64,000 nucleotides of DNA, from assembly GCA_022749755.1 (NCBI GenBank), contig CM040451.1, positions 682,001 to 746,000 on the forward strand. Direction: 5' to 3'. Positions 32,930-44,441 of the stretch are shown piece after piece (the stretch's first letter is position 1; the number at the start of each line of letters is the position of its first letter). The notes under the pieces are model-generated. The model had not been told where the DNA came from. It did not search any database and worked only from the letters and a program-made list of their open reading frames with translations. The position numbers and the translations under genes were made by a program. This DNA is from Azadirachta indica (lineage: Eukaryota > Streptophyta > Magnoliopsida > Sapindales > Meliaceae).

Positions 32930-33480
32930 ACAAATGCATGTGCGAAAGTTTGGTAGTCGTGATTGAAACTGTCGAAAGAATGTGATCGAAAGTATAGTTT
33001 CAATCACATAATTTTCACAGTTTCGATCACGTACTTTTGGTTTTAAATTATGTGTTGTTGATGAAAATTGTATGATGTTGATGATTGAGGTTGATTATTA
33101 GAGTAAATTGGATAGATTCGATCACATATGTATTGATGGAAGTGATAGATATGTGATCGAAACTGTGAAAATTATGCGATCGAAAGTATACATTCTCACA
33201 TAATTTTCAATGTTTCGATCACGTTATATTTTTTTATGGTTTTGATACAGGGTTTCAGTTTCGATCATATATAAGAGTTTTGATTAAATATAGTAATACT
33301 TTTGATCACTAAAAAAGTATAGTAAATTTCAATCACTAAGTGTTTTGACTATGATCGAAAGTGTAGTTTCAATTTTTTCAGAAACTTGTTAGTTGTTTGA
33401 CTTTCGTATACATTGGGGTTGTACTTTCGATCATGATTTGTGTGATCGAAACATCAGTTTCGATTGTTCCAGTTTGCAAT
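32930..33480. repeat. Field of GATCGAAA / TTTCGATC motifs in both orientations
   Basis: Five exact GATCGAAA and four exact TTTCGATC words, plus many one-base variants (e.g. GATTGAAA, TTTCAATCAC, TTTTGATCAC), lie within 550 bp, mostly as GTGATCGAAA and TTTCGATCAC. Some pairs face each other, for example AACTGTGAAAATTATGCGAT against CATAATTTTCACAGTTTCGA. Such direct and inverted motif clusters next to a transposon gene resemble the subterminal repeats to which CACTA and some Mutator transposases bind. It lies just upstream of the DUF1985 gene. Confidence 0.6.
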
Positions 33481-33906
33481 TTTTTCTTTTCTGTATTCTT
33501 AATTGAGTTTATGTTTGCATTATTTGTATATATTTTTTCACTAACATATGTTATTTTTTTGTGGTTTAGATAAAAATGGTTGTTACCATGACAACAAATT
33601 TAAAGATCCAGAAGGCTGAATATTTTTCAGCTGTTGTAACCTCATTGTCAAAGGAACGGGTCTTAAAACAGTGCAAATAAAGCTAACCCAACACAACAAA
33701 AGTTGTTTAGGCAAACATGTTTAGGTCATTTGTTGGACATAGAAGACGTTCAATTTTCAAGCAACCTTGTGCATAATATGCTACTGTATGAGGTGATTAT
33801 AGAGGAAGTGGAGAAGGAGATGTGGTTTCTAGTGAGTGGCAGTACCATACATCTCTCACATATTGAGTTCGGATTGACAATAAAGTTGATGCTACAACTT
33901 AAAGGT

Positions 33907-35298
33907 TGTAACTTCCAAGTATAGGTTGTCTCAAGTAATAGGAAGTTCAAGTGTCGGTCCACAGAGAATATGTTATATTAAGTCCACAAGTCCAAAGGTC
34001 TAAATATTACAAGTCCAAATATTCAAATATTATAAGAAATGAAATGAATTTGCTTATTGTCAAATTTAAATTCAATATTATTATATATTAGGGCATTAGG
34101 GATCCATTTTAATGGTTTGTATATAACTTATTCTTGATCCTTTTTTTTTAAAGAAAAATACAATTAAAAATCAAAAGAAGTGATCTTAATTGGATGATGA
34201 AAAAAAAAATATTTAAGCACAAAGAAATCAAAAGACTTACCTTTTAGTTGATGGTGAAAAAGTATAAGTTGTCTTACTTTTGATATATAGAAAACATCCA
34301 AGTATTCAATGTACCTTTTGTTAACAATGAATCAAGATTTCTAACAATTCAAAATCACTTGCAAAATATAATACTCAATCAATAAAAAGATTGATAATGA
34401 AGAACAAAACAAAGGATCAAAGAACAAAACTATAAAATCATCAAAAGTTCATCCTTAGCCCTACTTACGAAATTAGAAATACATCATTTAATTGAAGTTC
34501 AAATTACAAAAAGAAAATAGAAAGGGAAACAAAACTGATCTCTCTCCTCACTTCCACATCTTCCTTTATACAGGTAAAACAAAAGACATTTCACGTGTGT
34601 GAACATAATTTTGTCAATTTCCAATTAATCACGCTCTACCAATTTCCAACATATTTTTGACCATGAAAACCACCAAATTTCATAAAATGGCCTTCTTCAA
34701 AGTTGGAGGTGGATGACTCATTTTTCTAATAGTCCATATCTCACCCTTATTGCTATTTTAGACCGTGAGTTGTGTTGAAAATAGGTAGAGATATTCAAGT
34801 CACATTTCTCCACCACCCTTTTAGAATAATAACTCTTTTTGGTAACTGACCAGTTGAAATTTGAGAAAGTACAAAACATAAACAATTTAGATCCCTTTCT
34901 CATCTTTCTAGATCACCCAACCATATAATTTTTTGTTATGTATTTAGGGACATACGGCCCAAATACAGAAGCATGTTGGGCTGGTTCAAAGATGTGCTTG
35001 AGTTCTGTTGAAGCCCAATTTCGTCCCATTAATTGCTCGAATTGGTCCAACCTTTGGCTTACAAAGTTTTGAAATGATGAGTTTATGTTTGTCCAGCTCA
35101 AGAATCGTATCAATTGATAATTTGGATTAAAAAATACGCTCATTATATGAAACCTGCGCAAAACCAACTATTTAGTCCAATTCATGTTTTACAATTCAAT
35201 ATAAAGGAATATGCTTCATTATTGGGGAATAGAAGAACATTATTAAGTGTAAATCATAATATTTCTCTTGATAAACTTACACTTTTAAACATTTATCA
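33907..35298 (-). mobile_element. Solo LTR inserted in the DUF1985 exon, 1.39 kb
   Basis: Reverse strand starts TGATAAATGTTTAAAAG at 35298 and ends TACTTGGAAGTTACA at 33907, with CTCTGTGGACCGACACTTG near its end, like CTCGTGGGACCGACACTT in the 47.1-kb LTR. The length matches the 14.2-15.6 kb LTR, and segments such as CGCTCATTATATGAAAC and CTTTATA.A..AAAACAAA are shared with 15.9-18.1 kb. Flanking 5-bp sequences do not match exactly. DUF1985 homology stops at the left edge and resumes just after the right edge, so the LTR interrupted the gene. Confidence 0.72.
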
Positions 35299-37734
35299 GT
35301 TGACTTTGGAGCCATATCTAAGTGATGTAGGTGGTTCTACAAGGTTGAGGGATATGTACTTTAGTGGTGAAATTAGCATGGAATTAAAGGATATGGAAAA
35401 AGTATACAAGGTAATAGACTTTAAATTGATAGATGATGTAGACACAGTTAAGTTGTCATTGTATGTGTTGATGGACCTGTTTCTACTTGGCCGAGGCCAA
35501 CAGTATCACACCAATATGTGGATACTACAGATGATGGATGACTTAGAGCAATTCATCGATTTCCTTGGGGGTCTGTTGTATGGACATATACCTTCCGTTC
35601 ATTAAGTAGGGCGATAAGTCAACAATTGGCCACATACAAGGTTAAACAAGCTCAGAAGTGAAAGAAAAGACTAAAGCACGTCAATTGATACAATCTTTGC
35701 GGGTTTTCGTATGCATTCCAGGTACTTGGGTGTTCACTTTAATATTTAAGTGTGTTATATTTTAATTTAACTGTACATTATCATGTTACTAAGATCAAAC
35801 TTTTATTTGCATGTAAATTTGGATGTACTAGACTATCTCCACTGTTAGAGGCATGCATCAATTCCTGTATTCCTCGTATATCGAGATGGGTCATGACAAG
35901 AAAGAATGTCTGCGACGAGGACCTGAAGTCGTACATTTTCAATGACAGCTCGATACAATTTAATAACATATTTTCTTTCATATTTTTGATTTGTTAACTT
36001 TGATATGTTATATTTTGTAATAAAATTTGCTATCCTGATAATGACCAATCCCCGTCCGTCATCCGTACAATGGAAGTCTCTTCGACAAAACCTTTTTTGC
36101 CTTATGGTCGGGCTTTGCATTTTAATGCAGAATATGGTGCTGAGTATGCCGGCATTATCGCTAAGGACACCACCGATAAGCCTAAAATACTAAGTAATTA
36201 ATTTATAATTTCTTAGGTTAAATTTCTATTAACATTTATATATTGTACTGTTTTCTTAGGAAGAGCCGATGAGCAATGAGGATTCATCACACTCTATTCC
36301 TCCAAATCCGAGGAAAAGTAGGAGAAAGGTGAATTTTATTGAAAGTTTAGTTTTGACAGGTGAAAATTTTCAATTTTATATGACTATTAACATAGTTGCC
36401 TAACAATCTGAACTTTGTTTTGGCAGCGAACCCGTCCCTCCTTTGTGTCCAAGGAGGTTCCTCAGCATGATGACCTTGAAGAGTCTCCAATAGGCCATAA
36501 TACATTTCCTGGCATGTCACACCCGGACCCCGACGTACGTACACCAATTGCCGTTGTCTCGGAACAATCTGATCACCTATTGGTCGTTGAACAGTAGGTT
36601 TGAGCTCTATGTGCTGATTTCTAAGCCTACACAAAAAAGCAGGAAGAGATGTGGTGTCGGCAGGAGGAAATACTACAGCGTCAGGAGGAGTATTGCACCG
36701 ACAGGATGAGACTTTGATAGTGCTAGTCAGAGAATTGAGTAGTCGCACAGCATATGTGCCGCCACAGGATCCTCAAGTGTGATTTTTGGTTGATTTGTTG
36801 GGTTATTTATAACAATATAGACGTCATATATTGGATATTATCGAAACAGATTATTGTAGTATCATGTTTTTCTATTGTTTAAGTCTCAAAAGATGTAACA
36901 TCCATGGTTGTATTGTTATTGAAATTGTTCCAACGACAGTGAGTTTTATTTAATTGCTTTTGTGTTCTTGAGAATGTTCATTAGACAAGAGAAACTGTCT
37001 CTAAAAATTTCTATAGTTAACACTACAATTTAAACGAAGTTCTGTATATTCATTGATATTACAGGTTCATCACGTAGGTGAGGATAGTGTGCGCATTGTC
37101 GATGCGTCTACAAATGTTAAAGTCAGTTGCTCACTTCCTCAGACTCAGCCGCTTACGCAAAATAACGAGAGTCGATACGGTCAGGAGTACAAGAAAGCCA
37201 TAAGACAGCAGACCCCATATATAAACCCATTCAAACGACAGGGCAGATCTCGAACTCAAGCGGTGCTGAGGGAATGGCCACAATACTCTCCAGAGTATGC
37301 TGTAGATCCAACTCGTCCAGTTCCTTCAGAGTATGTAGAGTTTTTAAAGTAGATGGCTACTCCAAAGGCATTCATTGAGACTCGCACTATTATAATATAT
37401 GCTGCATGGCTCAGCATAGTGGCAGATAACAGACAGTGGCTTGAGGATACTATATGTTCCAATATCTATCATTTTATTTATTTAATTTTGTTTCTGATTT
37501 CTAGCCATGATGTTTATCCTAACCACTTTGATACGTTGCAGCATATGAACAAATATATACAACTGCTTGCCCATAGGCAAACGGCATGCTCGCAGCAGGT
37601 GTCGTAACGTTGGACAATTGCTTCCACACATTTGTTCGTAAGTTTGATACTTAAATTTTTTTTATTTTATTGTTATATTATATAATTGACTATTCGAATA
37701 AGAATTACTCAAAAATTTGTGACAGACATCACTA

Positions 37735-37968
37735 CAAACTGTTTAGGACAGATATTTGAATGGCAAGTTAGAGAAGCGCGCTTTTTACCTATCAACAAAT
37801 TTTGAGTCATATGTGGAGGGCAAACACAGTGTTGTCCATCGTGCATGGTAGATAGTGGATGAGGTTTATGTGCCGACTTGTATCAGTTCCTTGTATTGGG
37901 TAGCATGTGCAGTCCATCTACGTAGACGTCAGATTATAGTGCATGACTCCTGTCCATCCGCACATTCC
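37735..37968 (+). pseudogene. Ulp1/C48 peptidase-like N-terminal part, cut by gap
   Basis: One frame with a single stop reads LNGKLEKRAFYLSTNFESYV, then VDEVYVPTCIS, SLYWVACAVHLRRRQIIVHD and SCPSAHS before the Ns. This is the Ulp1-type SUMO-protease fold region as found in plant transposons. Usual proteins have HW at the position of YW here and YDSL at HDSC: the catalytic His is replaced by Tyr while the Asp is kept. The Gln and Cys of the active site would lie in or after the assembly gap. Confidence 0.7.
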
Positions 37969-38068
37969 NNNNNNNNNNNNNNNNNNNNNNNNNNNNNNNN
38001 NNNNNNNNNNNNNNNNNNNNNNNNNNNNNNNNNNNNNNNNNNNNNNNNNNNNNNNNNNNNNNNNNNNN
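37969..38068. other. Assembly gap of 100 Ns
   Basis: Exactly 100 undetermined bases, the usual placeholder for a gap of unknown size. It cuts the Ulp1-like domain, so the true distance between the flanks is unknown. The translated frame across it is meaningless. Confidence 0.98.
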
Positions 38069-38419
38069 TCATAAAAAATATCATCTTAGAAAATCGGTGT
38101 TATCATTTAAAAATGATAGGTCTGGAGTCAGAATGTTGCCAAATTACTCTTCGAGAAATAGCATGTCCAAAGACAAATAATCGTTCGAAACATTGAATCA
38201 TGAATTTTTTGTCTTTCCTTGAAACTCTTTTACTATTGTTATTAGTTCATTAGCAGGTTTTATTAATTTATTTTCTTTTTCCATTTCTTTACTGGAATGA
38301 GTCTGAAAATTGAGAACAAAATGAAAAATTGTTAGATTCGTCACCCTGTACTATTGATATTGCATTCCCTAGTTTAGTTATTTCTTTCTCGATTTCTTTA
38401 ACGGGTGGTGTTGAGAAGT
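38069..38419 (+). other. Post-gap sequence, possible end of a transposon ORF
   Basis: A frame open from the gap to 38196 reads ENRCYHLKMIGLES, then TLREIACPKTNNRSKH and stop. I do not recognise it; the motif layout does not match the DCG..C end of Ulp1. The remainder to 38419 is AT-rich non-coding. Confidence 0.3.
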
Positions 38420-38891
38420 TTTCGATTCTCTTTTTGTTATTAGCAATGGCAGTAGTGTTGCTATTCTTATTGAGAGTTGGTTAGATGTATATTTCATTCC
38501 CTCTTGGCGATCAAAGAACTCTGTCTTTGAACTATACCAACACAACTGTTGTGTATTTTATGTTTTCAATTTTTTTTTTTCTCTTGAAGTTGACAGAAAA
38601 GGGCTGACAATACAAAATAATTAAAATAAAAAGAAAATATTATATAAAAATAATTGTTATTTTTTTTTTTTAAGATAATAATATTAATTGATTATTTTTA
38701 TAATATTTAAAATAAAGTAAAAAAAGAAATGTTTAAAAATAAAAAGAAAAAAGTGATAATCTTTTACATAATGATTATATTTAAAAAATATTACCCTGTA
38801 ACTTAAAATAATATTTATTTATTTTTTTTTTATAAATAAAATATAATTTATATTAAAAATTATATTTACAATTCATTTCAAACCTCACAAG

Positions 38892-39047
38892 TAGGGATAG
38901 GTAAAATCAGATTTAACTCGATTTCAGAAAAATCGAACTTGAATCAAACCAATTGGTTTAAAATTGAATAAAACCAAACTTTCTTTTGGAATTGAATCAA
39001 ACTAAACCGAACAATTCGATTCGGTTGGACATTTTCGCTCAACCGTA
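38892..39047. mobile_element. hAT-type MITE in duplication copy 1
   Basis: Starts TAGGGATAGGTAAAATC and ends TTTTCGCTCAACCGTA. Flanked by CTCACAAG (38884-38891) and TTAACAAG (39048-39055), a decayed 8-bp target duplication. The interior is rich in AACCGAAC/ATCGAA words. Confidence 0.7.
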
Positions 39048-39638
39048 TTAACAAGTAACCACAACAACCCCCCTTCTTTGACTGCCACAAAACTTCTTAA
39101 TCGGCCGTCTACATATTGGATCATCCATTTTGATTCTTTTTCTGTTACTGGTGATAGAGACAGCATCGTTGTTCTTATTGGGAGTGGGTTTAACGTATAT
39201 ATCGTTCATATAGTATCCCACACTCTAGCAATGAGAGAACTCTCCATCTTCATCGTTGGAGGAGTTTGTCGCATTGTAATCAATGTTTGATATCTTTATA
39301 TCTCTCCGAACTGTACCGACACCATCGTTATCTATTTTATGTTTCTGATTTGTTTGTTCTTGAAATTGACAGAAAAGGGCTAACAAAACAAAATAATTAA
39401 AATAAGAAGAAAATATTATATAAAAATAATTATTCTTTTAAGATAATAATATTTAAAATAAAGTAAAATAGAAATGTTTAAAAATAAAAAGAGAAAAAGT
39501 GATAATCTTTTAATAATGATTAGATTTAAAAAATATTACTTTTTAACTTAAAATAATAATTATTTATTTACTTTTTATAAATTAAATATAATTTTATATT
39601 AAAAATTATATTTACAATTCTTTACAAACCCTCACAAG

Positions 39639-39809
39639 TAGGGGTGGGTAAAATCGAGTTCGATTCGGTTTTATAAAAATTGAATTTGAATTGAACCGAT
39701 TGGTTCAAAATCGAATAAAGCTAAACTTTCTTTTAGAATCGAATCGAACCAAACCGAATAATTTGCTTCGATTTAATTCGGTTTGGTTAGGCATTTTCAC
39801 TCAGCCCTA
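39639..39809. mobile_element. hAT-type MITE in duplication copy 2
   Basis: Starts TAGGGGTGGGTAAAATCG and ends TTTTCACTCAGCCCTA, flanked by CTCACAAG (39631-39638) and CTAATAAG (39810-39817). It is the same insertion as that in copy 1, so it occurred before the duplication. About 171 bp, no coding capacity. Confidence 0.78.
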
Positions 39810-39869
39810 CTAATAAGCAATTGCAACAAACCCCCTTCCATGCTTATTGTGATGAAAATAAAGTTCGGT

Positions 39870-42195
39870 TTTATTTTTACGTTTAATTATCGAAATGGTG
39901 AAGTAAAAGATTGCATACCTACTGCTGAATTTCTCTCCACTGCCATCATCTGCCACAATTAACAAAGCACTCCAAAGTGTAACATGTTAAAATGCACTTC
40001 CTTCGCCGCTCCGCTGCTGCAGATTGAAAACTTTCAAAATTGCCATACTGCACACTACTGTATAAGCAGAATTTATTGGATTTGGTAGAAAGTGAAAAAA
40101 TAAAAAAAAATAGTAGAATGTTTTGCATTTTGTTAATTTTAGATATAGGGGCAATTTTGTTCGAATATTTTTTACTTAGCTAATTCTTGAACCGGATATT
40201 ATTTGGATATACATATATTTATATATAAGAATTGATTTTTTCTTCTTTATATTATTAATTAATAATCAAATGAATACTAATTTGACCAAATTAAAAACAA
40301 CTCAAAAAAGTGCTTCTTGAGTTGTCAATTTAAGAGTTGCCAAAAGTTCAAATATTCTAGGGTTGAACTTTAGAGCCCCCACCTTGTGTTTAAATAACAA
40401 TCTTAAAAGTTTTATATCTGTTTAAAAATTTTAATTAATTACATATCTTAATGGACTAATAAATTTTGATTCCTAAATTTTAATAGAATAGCAAATAAAA
40501 ATATTATCTTATCAATATTGACAATTTAGTCCCATTAAGTATTATTCTCTTAATGTCTTTTGCATTTTAAAACCACCACATTAGTGGTGACTGAAATGTT
40601 AAAATTGAGAAAATAGTGAAACTATTTATTATTTATTTAATGTTTAGGAACGAAAATATTGTCATCCCATATATTTTATTTAGAAAAGACTCTTTCTATC
40701 CCGTAAAATAAGTTCAAAGATGTAGCATTAATCTGAATTTGATTTAATCATATAAATAAAAACCTTGAGTCAAACTTTAATCTTACCTCACATTTTGATT
40801 AACTAAAAATATTATACTTTGTGATCATATTTTTATATTTGCTGTCTACTCCTTTATAGTATGTTAATTAATAGTAAAAATACTTTTTAATAATATTATA
40901 AAGGATTGATTTAATAATAATAATATATATATATATATATAAGATAATATAAAGTTAAATGTTAGTACTGACTTTTTCTTGTTCAATATTAGGCACACAC
41001 ATGCAAGATAATACATGTATAAGTCGGGATATATATAAAATATTTGTATTAGTTCTTTTTAAATATTAGTTAATAATTTGTTGAAAATTTATTAGTATAA
41101 ATTCTTAAATTATTTGTGCTTTTAAGTCTAAAATAAAAATGTACTTTCCTTTTTTTTATCTAATTAGAGTAAAATCAAAACCTAAATTTAGTGGAGTTCA
41201 AGTGACATTTTATAAATAATTTGAATTAAATATTAATTTTGTAGCAAAGTTTAGTGTATGTATGTGTAAAAAATTTTATCAGCATATTAATTATTACATC
41301 ATTTATATATTATTGTATTATTTTTTGTTCAATAGTTAAGATTATATCTATAGATACATTAATTAAAATATATTAATGATGCATTGATTATATATACTAA
41401 ATTAATTTTCATACTTAAAAATGTATAAATTAAATTGTTAAAAATTAACATAAAAATTTGTGTAAAAATAAGTGATATACATGTACAAAGAGAGAGAAAC
41501 CCCAAAGCAAGTAAAGAATAGTGAAAGGAAGATGGGGTAATAAGTGGATTTAGTAATAAATGAAAAAGAAAGACTTAAATGCAGTGAAAAATGTGTAACT
41601 ATTTATCATGTATATATTTCTCCTTACCTATATATTGGAGAAAGAAAGTTGTGGTAATGATTATGATATAAGTGATGGTGTTGAATATTACCAACTTGAT
41701 TTTGTATATGGTCATAATTAATTAGAGACTTTTTTCCATAATTGATAAGTTTAAATAGATAAAAATAAAATATTTAGTACACACTCAATTTTATTTTGTC
41801 ATCAATATTTATTAAACATCGCATTTATATTTAATAATTGATAATTTTATCTAGTATAATTATAAGATTAAAAATTAGAGTTTTTGATATTAGATACATT
41901 TTGTGTTTTATCTATTACAATAGAACTTTTTATTTTTGAAAGAATAAGTACTTTTTTAAATTTATAATTCACCTTCTATATCTACTTATTATTATCAATC
42001 ACATTTAAATGATATTATTTACCATTTCTCTATCATTTTGTTTATTGTTTCTTTACATCACAATCCAAAACATTTAATCCTCACATTATATATTCATTTA
42101 TTTCGCAATTTTAGATAGAATGTGACAACTAATAAAAAAAAAATTAATCAAAATATAAACTAAGTTTTTTTTCAAGGAAGTTATAGGAAAGTAAT
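39870..42195. other. AT-rich non-coding DNA
   Basis: No gene, RNA or element with defined ends could be supported. It holds a short (TA) run at 40923-40943. The reverse ORF 39946-40128 has no recognisable content. Confidence 0.6.
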
Positions 42196-43037
42196 CTAAT
42201 TTAATGTAAGGTATTCGCAAGGGAAACGTGCGCTCGCGCCGCACTCATCAATCAATGGGCGCGCACAAGTAGAATGCCTGGCGCGTCCGCAAAGGGTTTG
42301 GAGTGCCCATGCACCCTCCTTTTTTGCACTGGCTAATTAATTCCTTCTTTTCGGTTTTGTTTCCAACTTTCCCTCTTTCTCCAATGCAAACACAAAACAT
42401 TCCCTCTTTTTTACTCTTTACCCAAATTCAATTACTACACACTCATTCACTTTTCCAAACACCAAACTTCAAAATTATAAACCTATTCAACATATTTCCT
42501 TATCAAATTTAAACACTCAATTACCTACAATCCCCCAACATAGTAAGAATTTGGAAAAGTGTAATGAGAGTAAGGAATTCAATCGCAACATTGAATTTTC
42601 ACACCAATTTCAAATAAGTTCTCACTAGTGTGAAATTTGTTCATTAAATTGTACACTTATGAAGAAATGTTGAGGGGTGTAATGTTAATAGAAAATTGAA
42701 GTATTTGGTTGTTGATTTTTCATCAAATTTGTTGTGAATGTTATGGAGAAATTAGTATTTTGAAAGTGATTGAATTTTTGCATTGTAATTTTGGCTCAAA
42801 TTTAAAGGATTGGATTAGAAATTGGGTGGGTTAATAAAAGTACACGCCAAATGTTCGATAAAATATTTCAATGAATTTCGGTATAGTAATCTTAAGTTTG
42901 ATAGTTGGAAAACACTTGGGAGGTGCCTTAGGAGTGAAGGCAAGATTGATTAAGTGGATTGAAGTGCAAGATAGGAGGTAACAAAAGTATGCATTCCAAG
43001 TATTCAATAATTTGCCTAAAAGAATACTTAGAGCAAA

Positions 43038-44441
43038 ATGGCACCAAAAAAAGAGAGTTCTTCACAAGTTTCATTATCTTTTGAGAAAAGAAAATTTGTT
43101 TCATGTGAAGCCGAACAGAGATTTATTAAATTTCAAGAAGATGGAAAAGCATTAGTGAGGTAACGAGCATTGAAACCGGACCCAAAAAATGGAATGATTT
43201 TGCAATTTATCTAGGATCATAAATAGGAATCGCTCACTGACTATCCTACTCAAACAATAGTGCCATTAGTTAGGAAATTTTATGTTAATACTTTAGTGAG
43301 CAGAGAGAATCATAAAGTGTATGTAAAGGGCAAAAGGATTTCATTAAGTTTTGAGGCCATTAACACTTATTATGGCTTACGATCCATTGATGCATATGAG
43401 AATTGGTGTGATGCATTTAGGAGAGATGAAGAAAACTATACTTAGATCATTAAAAAATTATATGTTTCCGAAACATAATGGTTAAGAGGTTGTGGTAGAT
43501 ACAGCAAATCTTTCACTTTCCCGGAAAATACGCTCAATAGATATGTCAATGCTTGGTATAAATTTATTTGCTCCAACCTCATACCTACATCTCATCTCAA
43601 TGAAGTTATAGCAAAAAGAGCATCCTTACTTTACTATATTTGTGCTAAGATTACCATTGATATAGGGAAGGTAATATGAGATAGCTCAATTGCATCTATT
43701 AAAGCGAAAACAACGGGAGGACACACACACCCCTGTCTTATTACTGCTTTATGCTTAAAGGGAGAGGTAAGAGTGGAGGACATAGAGTACAAGGTGAATT
43801 CAGACTGTCTAATTGACGGGATAGCAATTTCCAAGTTCAACTGTTGGGTAGGAGGTGTATCCGTCCAATCGGGCTTAGGATTTATTGTGGATGATAATAA
43901 TCAAGTTCCACCACCATGAAAACTATTGTTTTGACTGAGAAATGATTCCCTTAATACAGTTCCAGAGGCATACTGGTTAGCCTATGAAGTAAGATTAAGG
44001 CGTCAACAAAATCTTTATGAAGGCTTACCAAATCCCTCGTTTGTCCATCAAGATAATGAAGTCATGGCTTTTTCCTCATCTTATGAAGATCGCATACAAT
44101 TAAGGATCGCTGATATGCATCAAAGAATTATTCAACAAGGGCGTGAGATTTCTAACATCCGGCAAGAGCAATTAAGGATGCATCAGTATCAAGTGGACTG
44201 CTTCAACACTTTGGCTTCATATTTTTAGCAAATGTATCCTAATGTTCAATTTCTATCACCTCCACAATTCCCGCCACCCAAGCAGATGAAGATAATAATG
44301 CACAATGAGAGGCAATATTTTTACATCTTATCTCTCAGGTATGATTTTTCTTATTTTCTCCTTTATTTTTTCCATCTTTCAATATCAAGGACAATGTTTC
44401 AATTAAGTGTGGAGGGAGAAATTTTTAGAAGTATTTGTTGA
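43038..44441 (+). pseudogene. 'Putative plant transposon protein' ORF
   Basis: A single frame with about eight stops starts MAPKKESSSQVSLSFEKRKF and continues with RKFYVNTLVSRENHKVYVKG, KRISLSFEAINTYYGLR, a KRASLLYYICAKITIDIG segment, and TGGHTHPCLITALCLKGEV. This is the pattern of the plant retrotransposon protein family listed as 'putative plant transposon protein' (FYAN...V.VRGK.V.FS..AIN..YGL). A predicted coiled coil (RIADMHQRIIQQGREISNIR) precedes a Pro-rich MYPNVQFLSPPQFPPPK end. Function of the family is unknown. Because one frame persists over 1.4 kb with only point stops, decay looks moderate. Confidence 0.7.

Larger units (their letters stand above)
33576..37968 (+). pseudogene. 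DUF1985 - Ulp1-like transposon gene (split by an LTR)
   Basis: From ATG 33576 (MVVTMTTNLKIQKAEYF) a degraded coding region follows the plant DUF1985 family. Part one (33703-33906) reads FRQTCLGHLLDIEDVQFSS, LLYEVIIEEVEKEMWFLVSG and SHIEFGLTIKL. After the LTR, part two reads RLRDMYFSGEISMELKDMEK, LSLYVLMDLFLLGRG and MMDDLEQFIDF. Further likely exons, separated by AT-rich introns with GT..AG edges, are at about 35820-35950 (CIPRISRWVMTRKNV), 36260-36330, 36423-36597, 37065-37350 (PYINPFKRQGRSRTQ) and 37735-37968 (Ulp1 part). DUF1985 with Ulp1 is known from Mutator-like (Kaonashi-type) and other plant transposons. Stops and frameshifts are present. Confidence 0.75.
38420..39840. repeat. Tandem duplication of a ~0.7-kb unit, each with a hAT MITE
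   Basis: Copy 1 (38420-39075) and copy 2 (39130-39840) share TTGACAGAAAAGGGCT, ATAATTAAAATAA.AAGAAA, AAGTGATAATCTTTTA, the MITE and a CAAC..CCCCCTTC end, in the same order. Copy 1 has longer poly(T) runs. No significant ORF; the 70-codon frame at 39078-39290 falls in the left part of copy 2. Confidence 0.85.

Noticed and set aside
32930..33480. CRISPR array
   Set aside because: Motifs are only 8-10 bp, in both orientations, with irregular spacing, and the genome is plant nuclear.
36347..36748. 133-codon reverse ORF
   Set aside because: Overlaps forward exon-like parts of the DUF1985 element; no recognisable motifs.
43634..43840. 68-codon reverse ORF
   Set aside because: Antisense to the plant transposon protein frame.
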